From an uncultured Sulfitobacter sp. (GTDB lineage: Bacteria; Pseudomonadota; Alphaproteobacteria; Rhodobacterales; Rhodobacteraceae): 64,000 nucleotides of DNA. This document shows positions 34,657-44,100 of the stretch, piece after piece; within the stretch, counting starts at the first letter, position 1, and each line of letters begins with the position of its first letter. The stretch is from contig NZ_CANMQS010000002.1 in assembly GCF_947500075.1 (NCBI RefSeq), forward strand, positions 868,001 to 932,000, written 5' to 3'. Made by a program: the position numbers and the translations under genes. The notes beneath the pieces were generated by a model, which saw only the letters and a program-made list of their open reading frames with translations, had not been told where the DNA came from and did not search any database.

Positions 34657-37080
34657 CTACCCCCGTAACCGCGCGCACTTGGGGTCAAATGGCGGTTCGG
34701 CCAGCACAACCGCGTCATGCGCCCGCCCCAGCACCATCACCTGCACCGTCTCCCCCGCCTCAACCCCACTGACAAACCCCAGCGCCAGCGATTGCCCCAC
34801 CGAATACCCGTAGGCCCCAGAGGTCACGCGGCCAATCCCTTTGCCGTCCCTGAAGATCGGCTCGCCCCCGCTGGCATCCGCGTTGGAGGCATCTGTCTGC
34901 GTGGCATCCAGCGCCAGCACCACCAGCGTCTCCCGCGCGTCCTGCGCCAATGTCCCCGCAACCGCTTCCTTGTTCAAAAACGCCTTGTCCATCTTGCACA
35001 GCCGCGCCAGCCCGACTTCCTGAGGCCAATACTCCGGCGAATACTCACGGCCCCAGGATCCATACCCTTTTTCAATCCGCAGTGACATCAACGCGCGTGA
35101 CCCGACAGGCCCTGCACCCACCTCCGCCCCCGCTGCGATAAGCGCCGCGAAGAGCCGACCCTGATCGGCTTCAGCGCAATGCAGCTCCCAGCCCAGATCG
35201 CCCGTGAAACTCACCCGCAGCGCCAGACAGCGCACACCTGCAAGCTCAATCCACGCAGAGCGCATGAAGCCCCAATCCGCGCCATCAAGCGAGGCATTGG
35301 TCAGCCGCTGCAACATCTCGCGCGACTTCGGCCCCGCCACATTGAACCCACACATGGCCTCCGTCTGGCTTTCAAACGTCGTCCCTTCTGGCAACGGCAG
35401 CGCACGGAAGAACCGCTGGTGATACCGCTCCGCCATGCCAGACCCGAAGATCCAGAATTCCTCTTCGTCCAGCTTGGTCACCGTGAAATCCCCGGCAATC
35501 CCGCCGTTCACGCCAATCAGCGGCGTCAGGCAGGACCGGCCCACATCGCTCGGCATCCGGTTGGCAAACAATCCGTTCAACCAATCCTCCGCCCCCGGCC
35601 CCGCCACGCGATACTTCGCGAAGTTGGAGATATCAATGATCCCCGCCCGGCCGCGCAGCATCCGGCATTCGGTGCCCACTTGATCCCACCACCCCTGGCG
35701 TGTGAACCCTTCAGTGACGTCCTCCGACCCCACGGGTTGGCCGTAATAAAGCGGATGCTCCCAGCCATAGTTCAACCCAAACACCGCCCCTAAATCCCGT
35801 TGCGCCTGATACGCAGGCCGCTGCCGCATCGGCCGTCCTGCGGCGCGCTCCTCATTGGGGAAGTGGATCTTGAACCGGTTGGCATATTGATCCCCCACCC
35901 GCGCCTTGGTGAAGGCCGCATCGGCCCAATCGCCAAACCGCGCCACATCCCAGGCAAACATGTCATAGCGGCTCTCGCCTTTGACGATCCAGTCGGCGGC
36001 CAGCAACCCCATGCCACCCGACTGCGAGAACCCCGGAATGATCCCGTTACAGCAAAAGTAGTTCCGCAATTCCGGCACCGGGCCAAACAATACATTCGAA
36101 TCCGGCGACCAGATCATCGGCCCGTTGATCACCCGCTTGATGCCGGCCGTGCCTACCGCAGGCACCCGCTCAATCGCGCGCATCATATTGTCCTCGATCC
36201 GCTCCAGATCATCGGCAAAAAGCTCATGCCCGAACCCCTGCGGCGTGCCGTCTTCCGCCCAGAAGCGCAAGTCCTTCTCATAGGCGCCCACGAGCAGCCC
36301 CTTGCCTTCCTGACGCAGATAATACTCCCCGTCCCGGTCCGCCACCGAAGGCAAGCGCCGGTCCAGCCCGTCAATCTCCGCAATGGTTTCGGTCACGAAA
36401 TACTGGTGCTCCGTCGGTTGCAGCGGCAACTTAACACCTGCCAACGCCGCCACTTCGCGCCCCCACAACCCGGCGGCATTCACCACCCACTCACAGGCAA
36501 TGTCGCCCTTGGTCGTGCGCACGATCCACGTACCGTCGGGCTGCTGCTCCGTCCCGGTGACCGGACAGAACCGGATGATCTCCGCCCCGTTCTGCCGCGC
36601 GCCCGCCGCATAGGCGTTTGTCACGCCCGAGGGGTCCACATTCCCGCCGTTTTCCTCAAACATGATGCAGCGGATGCCATCGTAATCCACCAACGGATGC
36701 AGCGCCTCCGCCTCCTCCCGGCTGACTTCCCTGAAGGCCATGTCGTAGTACCGCGCCTTGGCTGCCTGAAGGCGCAGCTGATGCTCGCGCGCCTCTGTCT
36801 GCGCCAGATAGAGCGATCCGGGTTGGAACACGCCACAGGACTGCCCGGTCTCCGCTTCCAACGCGTTGTACAGGTCCATCGTATAGTTCTGAATGCGCGT
36901 GATGTTGTTGTTGTCATGCAACCCGTGAATGTTGGCCGCCGCGTGCCAGGTGGACCCGCTGGTCAACTCATCCCGCTCCAGCAGGCAGACATCCGTCCAC
37001 CCCAGCTTGGTCAAGTGATACAGGATCGAGCAGCCAATGACGCCACCTCCGATGACAACGGCCTGGGCATGGGTACGCAT
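34657..37080 (-). CDS. FAD-dependent dehydrogenase with GcvT-like C-terminus (dimethylglycine/sarcosine dehydrogenase family)
   Basis: 807 residues. The DAO domain opens with VVIGGGVIGCSILYHLTKLG. The SGSTWHAAANIHG segment has the histidine that binds FAD covalently in family members. The FAO middle domain is at about 370-430, and the folate-binding GcvT and GcvT-C domains follow from about 430 (GRAGIIDISNFAKYRVAGPG, SFTGDLGWELH). Members demethylate dimethylglycine, sarcosine or related N-methyl compounds, passing formaldehyde equivalents to folate. The substrate here is not certain. Its 3' end is duplicated at 32700-32846. A paralogue lies at 37797-40214, across the usp gene. Confidence 0.88.
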   Translation of the reverse strand: MRTHAQAVVIGGGVIGCSILYHLTKLGWTDVCLLERDELTSGSTWHAAANIHGLHDNNNITRIQNYTMDLYNALEAETGQSCGVFQPGSLYLAQTEAREHQLRLQAAKARYYDMAFREVSREEAEALHPLVDYDGIRCIMFEENGGNVDPSGVTNAYAAGARQNGAEIIRFCPVTGTEQQPDGTWIVRTTKGDIACEWVVNAAGLWGREVAALAGVKLPLQPTEHQYFVTETIAEIDGLDRRLPSVADRDGEYYLRQEGKGLLVGAYEKDLRFWAEDGTPQGFGHELFADDLERIEDNMMRAIERVPAVGTAGIKRVINGPMIWSPDSNVLFGPVPELRNYFCCNGIIPGFSQSGGMGLLAADWIVKGESRYDMFAWDVARFGDWADAAFTKARVGDQYANRFKIHFPNEERAAGRPMRQRPAYQAQRDLGAVFGLNYGWEHPLYYGQPVGSEDVTEGFTRQGWWDQVGTECRMLRGRAGIIDISNFAKYRVAGPGAEDWLNGLFANRMPSDVGRSCLTPLIGVNGGIAGDFTVTKLDEEEFWIFGSGMAERYHQRFFRALPLPEGTTFESQTEAMCGFNVAGPKSREMLQRLTNASLDGADWGFMRSAWIELAGVRCLALRVSFTGDLGWELHCAEADQGRLFAALIAAGAEVGAGPVGSRALMSLRIEKGYGSWGREYSPEYWPQEVGLARLCKMDKAFLNKEAVAGTLAQDARETLVVLALDATQTDASNADASGGEPIFRDGKGIGRVTSGAYGYSVGQSLALGFVSGVEAGETVQVMVLGRAHDAVVLAEPPFDPKCARLRG

Positions 37081-37208
37081 GATAATTGATCCTGTTCAGA
37101 TGTGCCTGGCGCCCATACTGACCTTTGCGTGACCGATCAGATCACCCATTGGCGACATTTTCAGTCGCAGTGATACAAGCCTGTTGCCAGGCCCCCTGCT
37201 GTGGCATC

Positions 37209-37222
37209 TTGATCCAGGTCAA
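37209..37222. promoter_or_regulatory. Fnr-type box upstream of the universal stress gene
   Basis: TTGAT-CCAG-GTCAA matches the FnrL/Anr consensus TTGAT-N4-ATCAA at nine of ten specified bases. It lies 50 bp before the usp start codon, which suits activation under low oxygen. Binding is inferred. Confidence 0.7.
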
Positions 37223-37271
37223 ATACACCCGGCGCGCAACGCGCTACGGTGTCTCTAAATGGAGGAAAGAC

Positions 37272-37679
37272 ATGTACAGCAATATTCTTGTGCCCATCGC
37301 TTTGGATCACGAACATCCGACCGGCCCGTCCTTTGATATCGCCAAGCGGCTGCTCGAAGACGGCGGCACCATCACGGCGCTGCATGTGATGGAAGAGCTG
37401 CCAGCCTATGTGACCCAGCAGCTTGAGAAAGGCATGCGGGAGAAACAGCATGCGGATTTCGAAGCGGCGTTGAAGGCCGAGGTTGCGGACATCCCCGGCG
37501 CCAAGGCTGCGTTGATCATGGGGCACTCGGGACGCAGTATTCTGGAGTTCGCCAAGGCCAACAACAGCGACTGCATCGTCATTGCCTCCCACCGGCCGGG
37601 TTTGCAAGACTACCTCCTCGGCTCCACCGCCGCCCGCGTGGTGCGCCATGCGCAATGCGCGGTCCACGTGCTGCGGTAA
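37272..37679 (+). CDS. Universal stress protein UspA family
   Basis: Single Usp domain of 135 residues (MYSNILVPIALDHEH to HAQCAVHVLR). The ATP-binding-type motif G-x2-G-x9-G-(S/T) is present as GHSGRSILEFAKANNSD ... GSTAARVVRHA. GGAGGAAAGAC precedes the ATG at ideal spacing. The Fnr-type box upstream points to induction under oxygen limitation, as seen for usp genes in several proteobacteria. It stands between the two divergent dehydrogenase-like genes. Confidence 0.92.
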   Translation: MYSNILVPIALDHEHPTGPSFDIAKRLLEDGGTITALHVMEELPAYVTQQLEKGMREKQHADFEAALKAEVADIPGAKAALIMGHSGRSILEFAKANNSDCIVIASHRPGLQDYLLGSTAARVVRHAQCAVHVLR

Positions 37680-37762
37680 CGCCGACTTACGCATCCGCGC
37701 CGCCCGCGCAAAACGTCACATCCTGTCGTTTTTGGGCCAGCGGCGCATTTGCCAAATCGCAA

Positions 37763-37785
37763 CTGTAGCGCTGTAAGCGTTACAG
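37763..37785. repeat. Inverted repeat overlapping a ribosome-binding site
   Basis: CTGTAGCGC-N5-GCGTTACAG, nine-base arms with one mismatch, ends inside the AGGAG that serves the flavoprotein gene starting at 37797. The hairpin could hide the ribosome site, or it could be an operator. Confidence 0.45.
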
Positions 37786-37796
37786 GAGCACAGCCC

Positions 37797-40214
37797 ATGC
37801 AAACCACCACCCGTGTCGCAATCATTGGCGGCGGCGTTGTCGGCGCATCTGTGCTCTATCACCTGACAAAGCTGGGCTGGTCCGACGTCCTGCTGCTGGA
37901 GCGCTCGGAACTCACCTCCGGTTCCACATGGCATGCCGCAGGGGGATTTCACACCCTCAACGGCGATACGAACATGGCCGCCCTTCAGGGCTATACCATT
38001 CGTCTTTACAAGGAGTTGGAGGAAATCACCGGCATGTCCTGCGGCCTCCACCACGTGGGCGGCGTGACGCTGGCGGACAATCAGGACCGCTTCGACATGC
38101 TGCTGGCCGAACGCGCCAAACACCGCTTCATGGGGCTGGACACCGAAATCGTCGGCCCCGAAGAGATTGCCAAAATTGCCCCGGTTACCAACCTCGACGG
38201 CGTGATCGGCGCGCTCTATGACCCGCTTGACGGTCACCTCGACCCCTCTGGCACCACCCACGCCTACGCCCGCGCCGCGCGCATGGGCGGTGCCACGATC
38301 GAAACCCATTGCATGGTGACCGAAACCAACCAGCGCCCCGACGGCACATGGGACGTGGTCACCGACAAAGGCACCGTGCACGCCGAACATGTCGTCAACA
38401 CCGGCGGCCTCTGGGCGCGTGAAGTGGGCGCGATGGCGGGCGTCTACTTTCCCCTGCACCCGATGGAGCACCAGTACCTCGTCACCGAAAACGTGCCCCT
38501 GATCGAAGAGATGATGGCCGAGGGCCGCGAGCACCCCCATGTCATGGACCCCGCCGGCGAAAGCTACCTCCGTCAGGAGGGCAAAGGCCTATGTATCGGT
38601 TTTTACGAACAAACCTGTCGCCCCTGGGCGGTTGATGGCACCCCATGGAGCTTTGGACAGGACCTGCTGCAAGACGACTTCGACAAAATCGAAGATAGCA
38701 TCAACTTCGCCTACAAACGCTTCCCCGATCTGGAACGCGCAGGCGTCAAGAATGTCATCCACGGCCCCTTCACCTTCGCCCCCGACGGCAATCCCCTCGT
38801 CGGCCCCGTTCCGGGCATGCGCAACTACTGGTCCGCCTGCGGTGTAATGGCCGGCTTCTCCCAGGGCGGTGGCGTGGGCCTCACGCTGGCGCAATGGATG
38901 ATCGAAGGTGAGCCGGAACGCGACGTGATGGCGATGGATGTGGCCCGCTTCGGGGACTGGATCACACCCGGCTACACCCTGCCCAAAGTCATCGAGAACT
39001 ACCAAAAACGCTTCTCCGTCGCCTACCCGAACGAAGAACTCCCCGCCGCGCGACCCCACCGCACCACGCCGATGTACGACATCTTCAGCGATATGGGCGC
39101 CGTCTGGGGCCAGCAATACGGGCTTGAGGTGCCAAACTACTTCGCGCACGGCGATGAGCCGACCTATGAAACCCCGTCCTTCCGCCGCTCCGACGCTTTC
39201 GCCGCCACCGCGCGGGAAGTGCAAGCCGTGCGCAGCGGCGTTGGCATCAACGAATTGCAAAACTTCGGCAAGTACCGCGTCACCGGTCCGCGCGCCCGCG
39301 CGTGGCTCGACCGGATCATGGCCGGTCGCATTCCCCAACCCGGACGCCTCTCCCTCACCCCCATGCTCTCGCCCAAAGGCAAACTCATCGGCGATTTCAC
39401 CGTCTCTTGCCTGGCCGAGGACACTTTCCAACTCACCGCCAGTTACGGCAGCCAAGCCTATCACTTCCGCTGGCTCCAACAACATCAAGAAGACAGCGTA
39501 ACCCTTTCAAACATATCCGATAAACGCACCGGCTTCCAAATCGCAGGCCCCCGCGCCCGCGACGTCCTTGCCGCCTGCACACGCACGGATGTCACCACCA
39601 TGCGCTTCCTTGACGTGGCTCAAATGACCATCGGCCAGGTCGCCTGCACCGTGCAACGCGTCAGCTATACCGGAGACCTCGGGTTCGAGATCTACTGCGA
39701 CCCCATGGATCAACGCCACCTCTGGCACACGCTCTGGTCCGCAGGTCAAGAACACAACATCACCCCCTTCGGCATGCGCGCCATGATGTCCCTGCGGCTG
39801 GATCGGTTCTTCGGCTCCTGGATGGCCGAATTCTCTCCCGATTACACCGCCGCCGAAACCGGCCTTGACCGTTTCATCAGCTTCAAGAAAAACACCGATT
39901 TCATCGGCCGCGCCGCCGCAGAAACGGATCGCACCACCCCGCCAGACCGCACCCTCGTTGCGTTCGAAGTCGCCACAGACGACGCCGATGTGCACGGCTA
40001 CGAACCCATCTGGCGCGACGGCGCAGTTGTCGGCTTCTGTACCTCCGGCGGCTACTCCCACCACGCGGGTAAATCCATCGCTCTGGGCTTCGTCCCCCGC
40101 GAACTTGCGGCCGAAGGTCTGCAGGTCGAGATTGAAATCCTCGGCCACATGCGCCCCGCCACACTGATCACCACAACGCTCTTTGATCCCGAAGGCAACG
40201 TCACGCGTGGATAA
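37797..40214 (+). CDS. Second FAD/GcvT dehydrogenase of the dimethylglycine/sarcosine family
   Basis: 805 residues, a clear paralogue of the gene at 34657-37080. VAIIGGGVVGASVLYHLTKLG is the FAD site and SGSTWHAAGGFHTLN has the covalent-flavin histidine. The middle domain and the GcvT part (GVGINELQNFGKYRVTGPRARAW, YTGDLGFEIYC, SLRLDRFFGSW) follow in the usual order. ATG at 37797 has AGGAG eight bases upstream; the frame runs open to 37749. The two copies diverge strongly in the FAD-proximal region (HGLHDNNN versus HTLNGDTN), so their substrates probably differ. MobA-like protein follows after 28 bp. Confidence 0.88.
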   Translation: MQTTTRVAIIGGGVVGASVLYHLTKLGWSDVLLLERSELTSGSTWHAAGGFHTLNGDTNMAALQGYTIRLYKELEEITGMSCGLHHVGGVTLADNQDRFDMLLAERAKHRFMGLDTEIVGPEEIAKIAPVTNLDGVIGALYDPLDGHLDPSGTTHAYARAARMGGATIETHCMVTETNQRPDGTWDVVTDKGTVHAEHVVNTGGLWAREVGAMAGVYFPLHPMEHQYLVTENVPLIEEMMAEGREHPHVMDPAGESYLRQEGKGLCIGFYEQTCRPWAVDGTPWSFGQDLLQDDFDKIEDSINFAYKRFPDLERAGVKNVIHGPFTFAPDGNPLVGPVPGMRNYWSACGVMAGFSQGGGVGLTLAQWMIEGEPERDVMAMDVARFGDWITPGYTLPKVIENYQKRFSVAYPNEELPAARPHRTTPMYDIFSDMGAVWGQQYGLEVPNYFAHGDEPTYETPSFRRSDAFAATAREVQAVRSGVGINELQNFGKYRVTGPRARAWLDRIMAGRIPQPGRLSLTPMLSPKGKLIGDFTVSCLAEDTFQLTASYGSQAYHFRWLQQHQEDSVTLSNISDKRTGFQIAGPRARDVLAACTRTDVTTMRFLDVAQMTIGQVACTVQRVSYTGDLGFEIYCDPMDQRHLWHTLWSAGQEHNITPFGMRAMMSLRLDRFFGSWMAEFSPDYTAAETGLDRFISFKKNTDFIGRAAAETDRTTPPDRTLVAFEVATDDADVHGYEPIWRDGAVVGFCTSGGYSHHAGKSIALGFVPRELAAEGLQVEIEILGHMRPATLITTTLFDPEGNVTRG

Positions 40215-40242
40215 TCCCCCACCCACCGCCTAGACTGCACAA

Positions 40243-40842
40243 ATGAGCCACCCTGATCTTCCCATCATCCTGCTTGCTGCCGGATCCTCCGCCCGCATGC
40301 GCGGCACCGACAAACTGATGGAGGAGATTGACGGCCAGCCCCTCCTCCGCCGCCTGGCCGAGATGCTGCGCGCCGCCACAAGCGGCACCATTATCGCAGC
40401 CCTGCCGTCCCCGCCGCATCCCCGTTACACCACCCTGAAAGATCTCGAAATTCTCTGTCTGCCCGTCCCCGATGCCGCCGAAGGCATGGGCGAAAGCATC
40501 CGCACCTGCATCAAAGCCCTGCCGCCGGGCACAACCAAAGCCATGATCTGCCTCGCCGATCTGCCCGACCTCACCACCGAGGATCTGATCACCGTTGCAC
40601 AGGCATCGCAGGACAAAACCCACACCATCTGGCGCGGTGCGACGGAGGCAGGCAAACCCGGCCACCCCATCGTCTTCGATCAAAGCCATTTCGCCGCCCT
40701 CGCCACGCTCACCGGCGATCAAGGCGCAAAAGACCTGATCAAAACCGCGCGGACAGCCCTCATCCCCCTCCCCGGCACCCGCGCCCTCACGGATCTGGAC
40801 ACCCCCGAAGCCTGGGCCGCATGGCGCGCCGCCCGCCGCTGA
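40243..40842 (+). CDS. MobA-like nucleotidyltransferase (MocA type)
   Basis: 199 residues with an amino-terminal GT-A nucleotide motif, IILLAAGSSARMRGTDKLMEE. A conserved LADLPDLTTEDL and the late GHPIVFDQSHFAAL...GDQGAKDL segment match the MocA/MobA subgroup that adds CMP or GMP to molybdopterin, or other sugar nucleotidyltransferases. The small size fits MocA. No molybdoenzyme is nearby, so the role is inferred from family only. A long palindromic element follows its stop. Confidence 0.82.
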   Translation: MSHPDLPIILLAAGSSARMRGTDKLMEEIDGQPLLRRLAEMLRAATSGTIIAALPSPPHPRYTTLKDLEILCLPVPDAAEGMGESIRTCIKALPPGTTKAMICLADLPDLTTEDLITVAQASQDKTHTIWRGATEAGKPGHPIVFDQSHFAALATLTGDQGAKDLIKTARTALIPLPGTRALTDLDTPEAWAAWRAARR

Positions 40843-40860
40843 CACAAACGCCCGCCGCCC

Positions 40861-40963
40861 CTTCCAAATGGCTCTCAAAAACCCCCGCGGAGCGTTAAAA
40901 TCTCTTTTGGAGCACCAAAAGAGATTTCAGACCTCCGGTGGGGTTTTTTAGACCATTTGGAAG
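40861..40963. repeat. Long nested palindrome, copy 2 of the dispersed element
   Basis: Outer arms CTTCCAAATGG (40861-40871) and CCATTTGGAAG (40953-40963) are perfect. AAAAACCCC pairs with GGGGTTTTT inside them. The innermost stem AAATCTCTTTTGG/CCAAAAGAGATTT (40898-40910, 40915-40927) is perfect over 13 bp with loop AGCA. The left end matches the element after mnmA (3101-3176). Located 18 bases after the MobA-like gene, it could act as a bidirectional terminator. Confidence 0.75.
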
Positions 40964-41001
40964 ACAGACGTTTCGAGAATAGCAGCCCCCAGACAAACCA
41001 A

Positions 41002-41031
41002 GGAAACGAGGCAGTTTCCCACCTCGTTTCC
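41002..41031. repeat. 10-bp hairpin GGAAACGAGG/CCTCGTTTCC
   Basis: Perfect arms 41002-41011 and 41022-41031 with a ten-base loop, between the long palindrome and the giant protein gene. Possibly part of the 3' end of that gene's transcript. Confidence 0.55.
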
Positions 41032-41076
41032 CGGTCTGCCGCTATCTCAAAGACAGAGCAACAGCTGCATATTGCT

Positions 41077-41100
41077 GCGCGCGTTCCCCCGAACGCGCGC
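41077..41100 (-). terminator. Strong GC hairpin after the giant Hint/RTX gene
   Basis: GCGCGCGTTC-CCCC-GAACGCGCGC, perfect 10-bp arms, 21 bases beyond the stop at 41122. There is no T-run on the minus strand, so factor-independent termination is uncertain; it could stabilise the transcript end. Confidence 0.5.
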
Positions 41101-41121
41101 CTCAAGGGTCACATGTAGCGC

Positions 41122-44100
41122 TTACTTCGTGAGAAGTTTCGCTTCATGCTTCTTGAGAGACCGGCGGGCCGACGTGTAACCGTCGATGCCCTGTTTCGTG
41201 GCAAGCTCAGGGAAGAGCTCCAGAATTTCATCACGCTGTTCCGCACCGATCCCGGCCAGAGACATATCGCCCGGCTGGAAGCTTTCGGTCCAGGTGCCGT
41301 CTGACAGGATCACCTCATGGTGGTCGAACAGGATATGGATGTAGGTGGTGTGGGACACATCCACCACGTCCACACCCTCCATGTGGGTCAGATGCTTTGC
41401 CGCGACCAGCACTTCACGTTCTTCAAAGAACAGCGCTGTCTTGTCGTTGGCAATCAGCACCCGGTGGTTGGGGGAGACCATCATGTCCCGCTCGGGCAGG
41501 TCGTTGCCAAGCGCGCCCTGACGGATCAGCACAGGCTTGAGGTGTGCCGCCATTTCCAGCTCAGCGCCGGACATGTCGCGTGCACCCACCCAGCGGATTT
41601 CCTGCATGCCGTTGTCGCGGGTGATCACCCGGTCGCCGACTTTCAGGTCTTCCACCCGGACTTCACCCTTTGGCGTCGCGATCCGCGTGCCGGGGGTGAA
41701 ACAGGGGATGACGTTCTCGATCTCTTCAAAGACCAGAGACCCGGCATCGTTGCCGTCTTCGTCAAAATAATTGACGATACCGTCTTCAAGATCGGCGGAG
41801 GTATAGGTCACCGCCAGTGAGCCGCCTTCAGGGGCAGAGCCACGCAGATCCAGCGTGTCGTTGTCTACCGGACCGTCACCACCATCGACCACGTCGCCGG
41901 CGTTCACGTCAGAGAAGACATCTTCGCCAGCACCACCGGACAGAACGTCATCGCCTTCACCGCCCTGGATGTCGTCGTTGCCGTCGCCACCTGCGATGGT
42001 GTCGTCGCCCTGACCGCCCAGCAACACATCGTCTCCGGTGCCGCCGTCGATGTCATCGTCGTCCACCTGGCCGTCGATGGTGTCGTTCCCCGCGCCGCCC
42101 AGCAGGACGTCATCGTCGTCCGCGCCAAAGATCACATCGTCGCCTTCGCCACCGTCAATGGTGTCCTGACCATTGTCAGGGTTGCGGTCAGGAGAGAACG
42201 GGTTGGTCGCCGTTGGCACGTCTGGAATGTCCAGCACATCAAGGCCCAGATCGGGGTCGTTGCCGCCATAGAGCGTATCATCACCCAGACCGCCCAGAAT
42301 GCTGTCGTTGCCTTCGCCACCCACAACACGGTCGTCATCTTCGCCTGCGTCGATGAGGTCATCATCAATGCCGCCGTCGATCACGTCCGCGCCGGTGCCA
42401 CCATCGATGGTATCGCGGTCGTCACCGGTGGAGATGGTGTCATTGCCCGCGCCGCCATCTACTGAATCGCGGTCGTTTTCAGGATCAACATCGGGGTCAA
42501 AACCCAGATCATCGGTATCCGCGTCGGGATAGCCCAGATCAGGCGCCAGCGACCCGTTGCCGGTGTTGATGATGTCGTCACCCTCTCCACCTTCAACCGT
42601 GTCATTGCCCTGACCCGCTTCCACGGTGTCGTCACCGCCACCGGCGCGGACAAAGTCATCGTCCCCTTCGGTACCGGGCAGGATCGCGTCATCTGCGTCG
42701 ATCAGATCGCCATCGGGATCGCCGAGGTAATCCTCATCAATCAGATCACCCTCATCGCCGCCATCGACAAAACCGTCCCGAACAGGCGCTGCGACCTCAA
42801 CGGTGTGTACCGCACTGTCGGTCAGACCTTCTTCGTCGGTGATGGTGTAGGCGATGGTCGCCGTGCCCACGAACCCGGCCGCAGGAGAGAAGGTCACCGT
42901 GCCGTCGCCATTGTCGACCAGCGTGCCCTGATCGGCAGGAACCGTGGCTTCCACAACGCTCAGATCGTCGCCATCCACATCTGTGTCATTGGCCAGCAGA
43001 TCAACCGTGACAGGTGTCGCCGAAGGCGTTTCATCTGCATCATCGACCGCATCAGGGGCGTCGTTTACAGGTGTAACGGTCACATCAACGACTGCCGTGT
43101 CTTCGTTCCCGTCAGGGTCGGTGACGGTGTAGGAGATCGTGGTCGGCCCGTTGAAGTTCTCGGCTGGCGTGAACACCAGACCTTCAGGCGTGATTTCCAC
43201 GGTGCCATCGGGGCTTGTCGCCTCCGTGATGGTCAGCGGGTCGCCATCGGGATCGCTGTCATTGGCCAGAACATCGATGGTGACGGGCGTGTCTTCTTCC
43301 GTCTCCGCGGTGTCGTCTTCGGCGTTTGGCGCGTCAGCGACAGGTGCCACAGTCACAGTGTGGACGGCGCTGTCTTCCAGGCCCTCGGGATCGGAAATCG
43401 TATAGGAGATCGTCGCTTCACCGGTGAAATCCGCCGCCGGCGTAAAGGTCACGGTGCCGTCGCCGTTGTCGACAAGGCTGCCCTGCTCGGCCGGAACGCT
43501 CGCGGACACAACGCTGAGCGGATCGCCGTCCACGTCAGAATCATTGGCCAGCAGGTTCACGGTGATGGCGGTGTCTTCGTCTGTTTCATCCGCATCATCG
43601 ACCGCCACAGGCGCGTCGTTGATCGGGTTCACGACCACATTGACCACAGCCGTATCTGTGCCGCCATCCCCATCGTCGATGGTATAGGTGATTGTGGTGT
43701 CGCCGTTGAAGTTTTCCGCAGGTGTAAAGACCAGACCGTCCGGCGTGATCTCAACCGTGCCGTCGGGGCTTGTTGCTTCGGTCACCGTCAGCGGGTCACC
43801 GTTTGGGTCGGTGTCATTGTCCAGAACAGGGATCAGAACCTCTGTGTCTTCATCCGTCTCAGCCGTGTCGTCGTTTGCAACAGGTGCTGCGGTATCGTCA
43901 AACACCAGATTATCAATCGCACCGGAACCGGCAAGGACCACCTCGAACCGGCTTGCACCGGGCACGTCGAACTGCACCGTGCGTTCGCCATTGTCACCTG
44001 TGGGATCAATGAACTGCTCGTCAATGACATTGCCCTCGTCGTCCAGGAACCGCACGTAGGTGCCGTCGCCGGATGTCTCTTCAATATCCTTGAAGGTCAG

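Noticed and set aside
34403-34813. Open frame of 136 codons crossing into the flavoprotein gene
   Set aside because: It overlaps the end of a well-supported gene on the other strand and its product matches nothing; its end is only the antisense of the flavoprotein tail.
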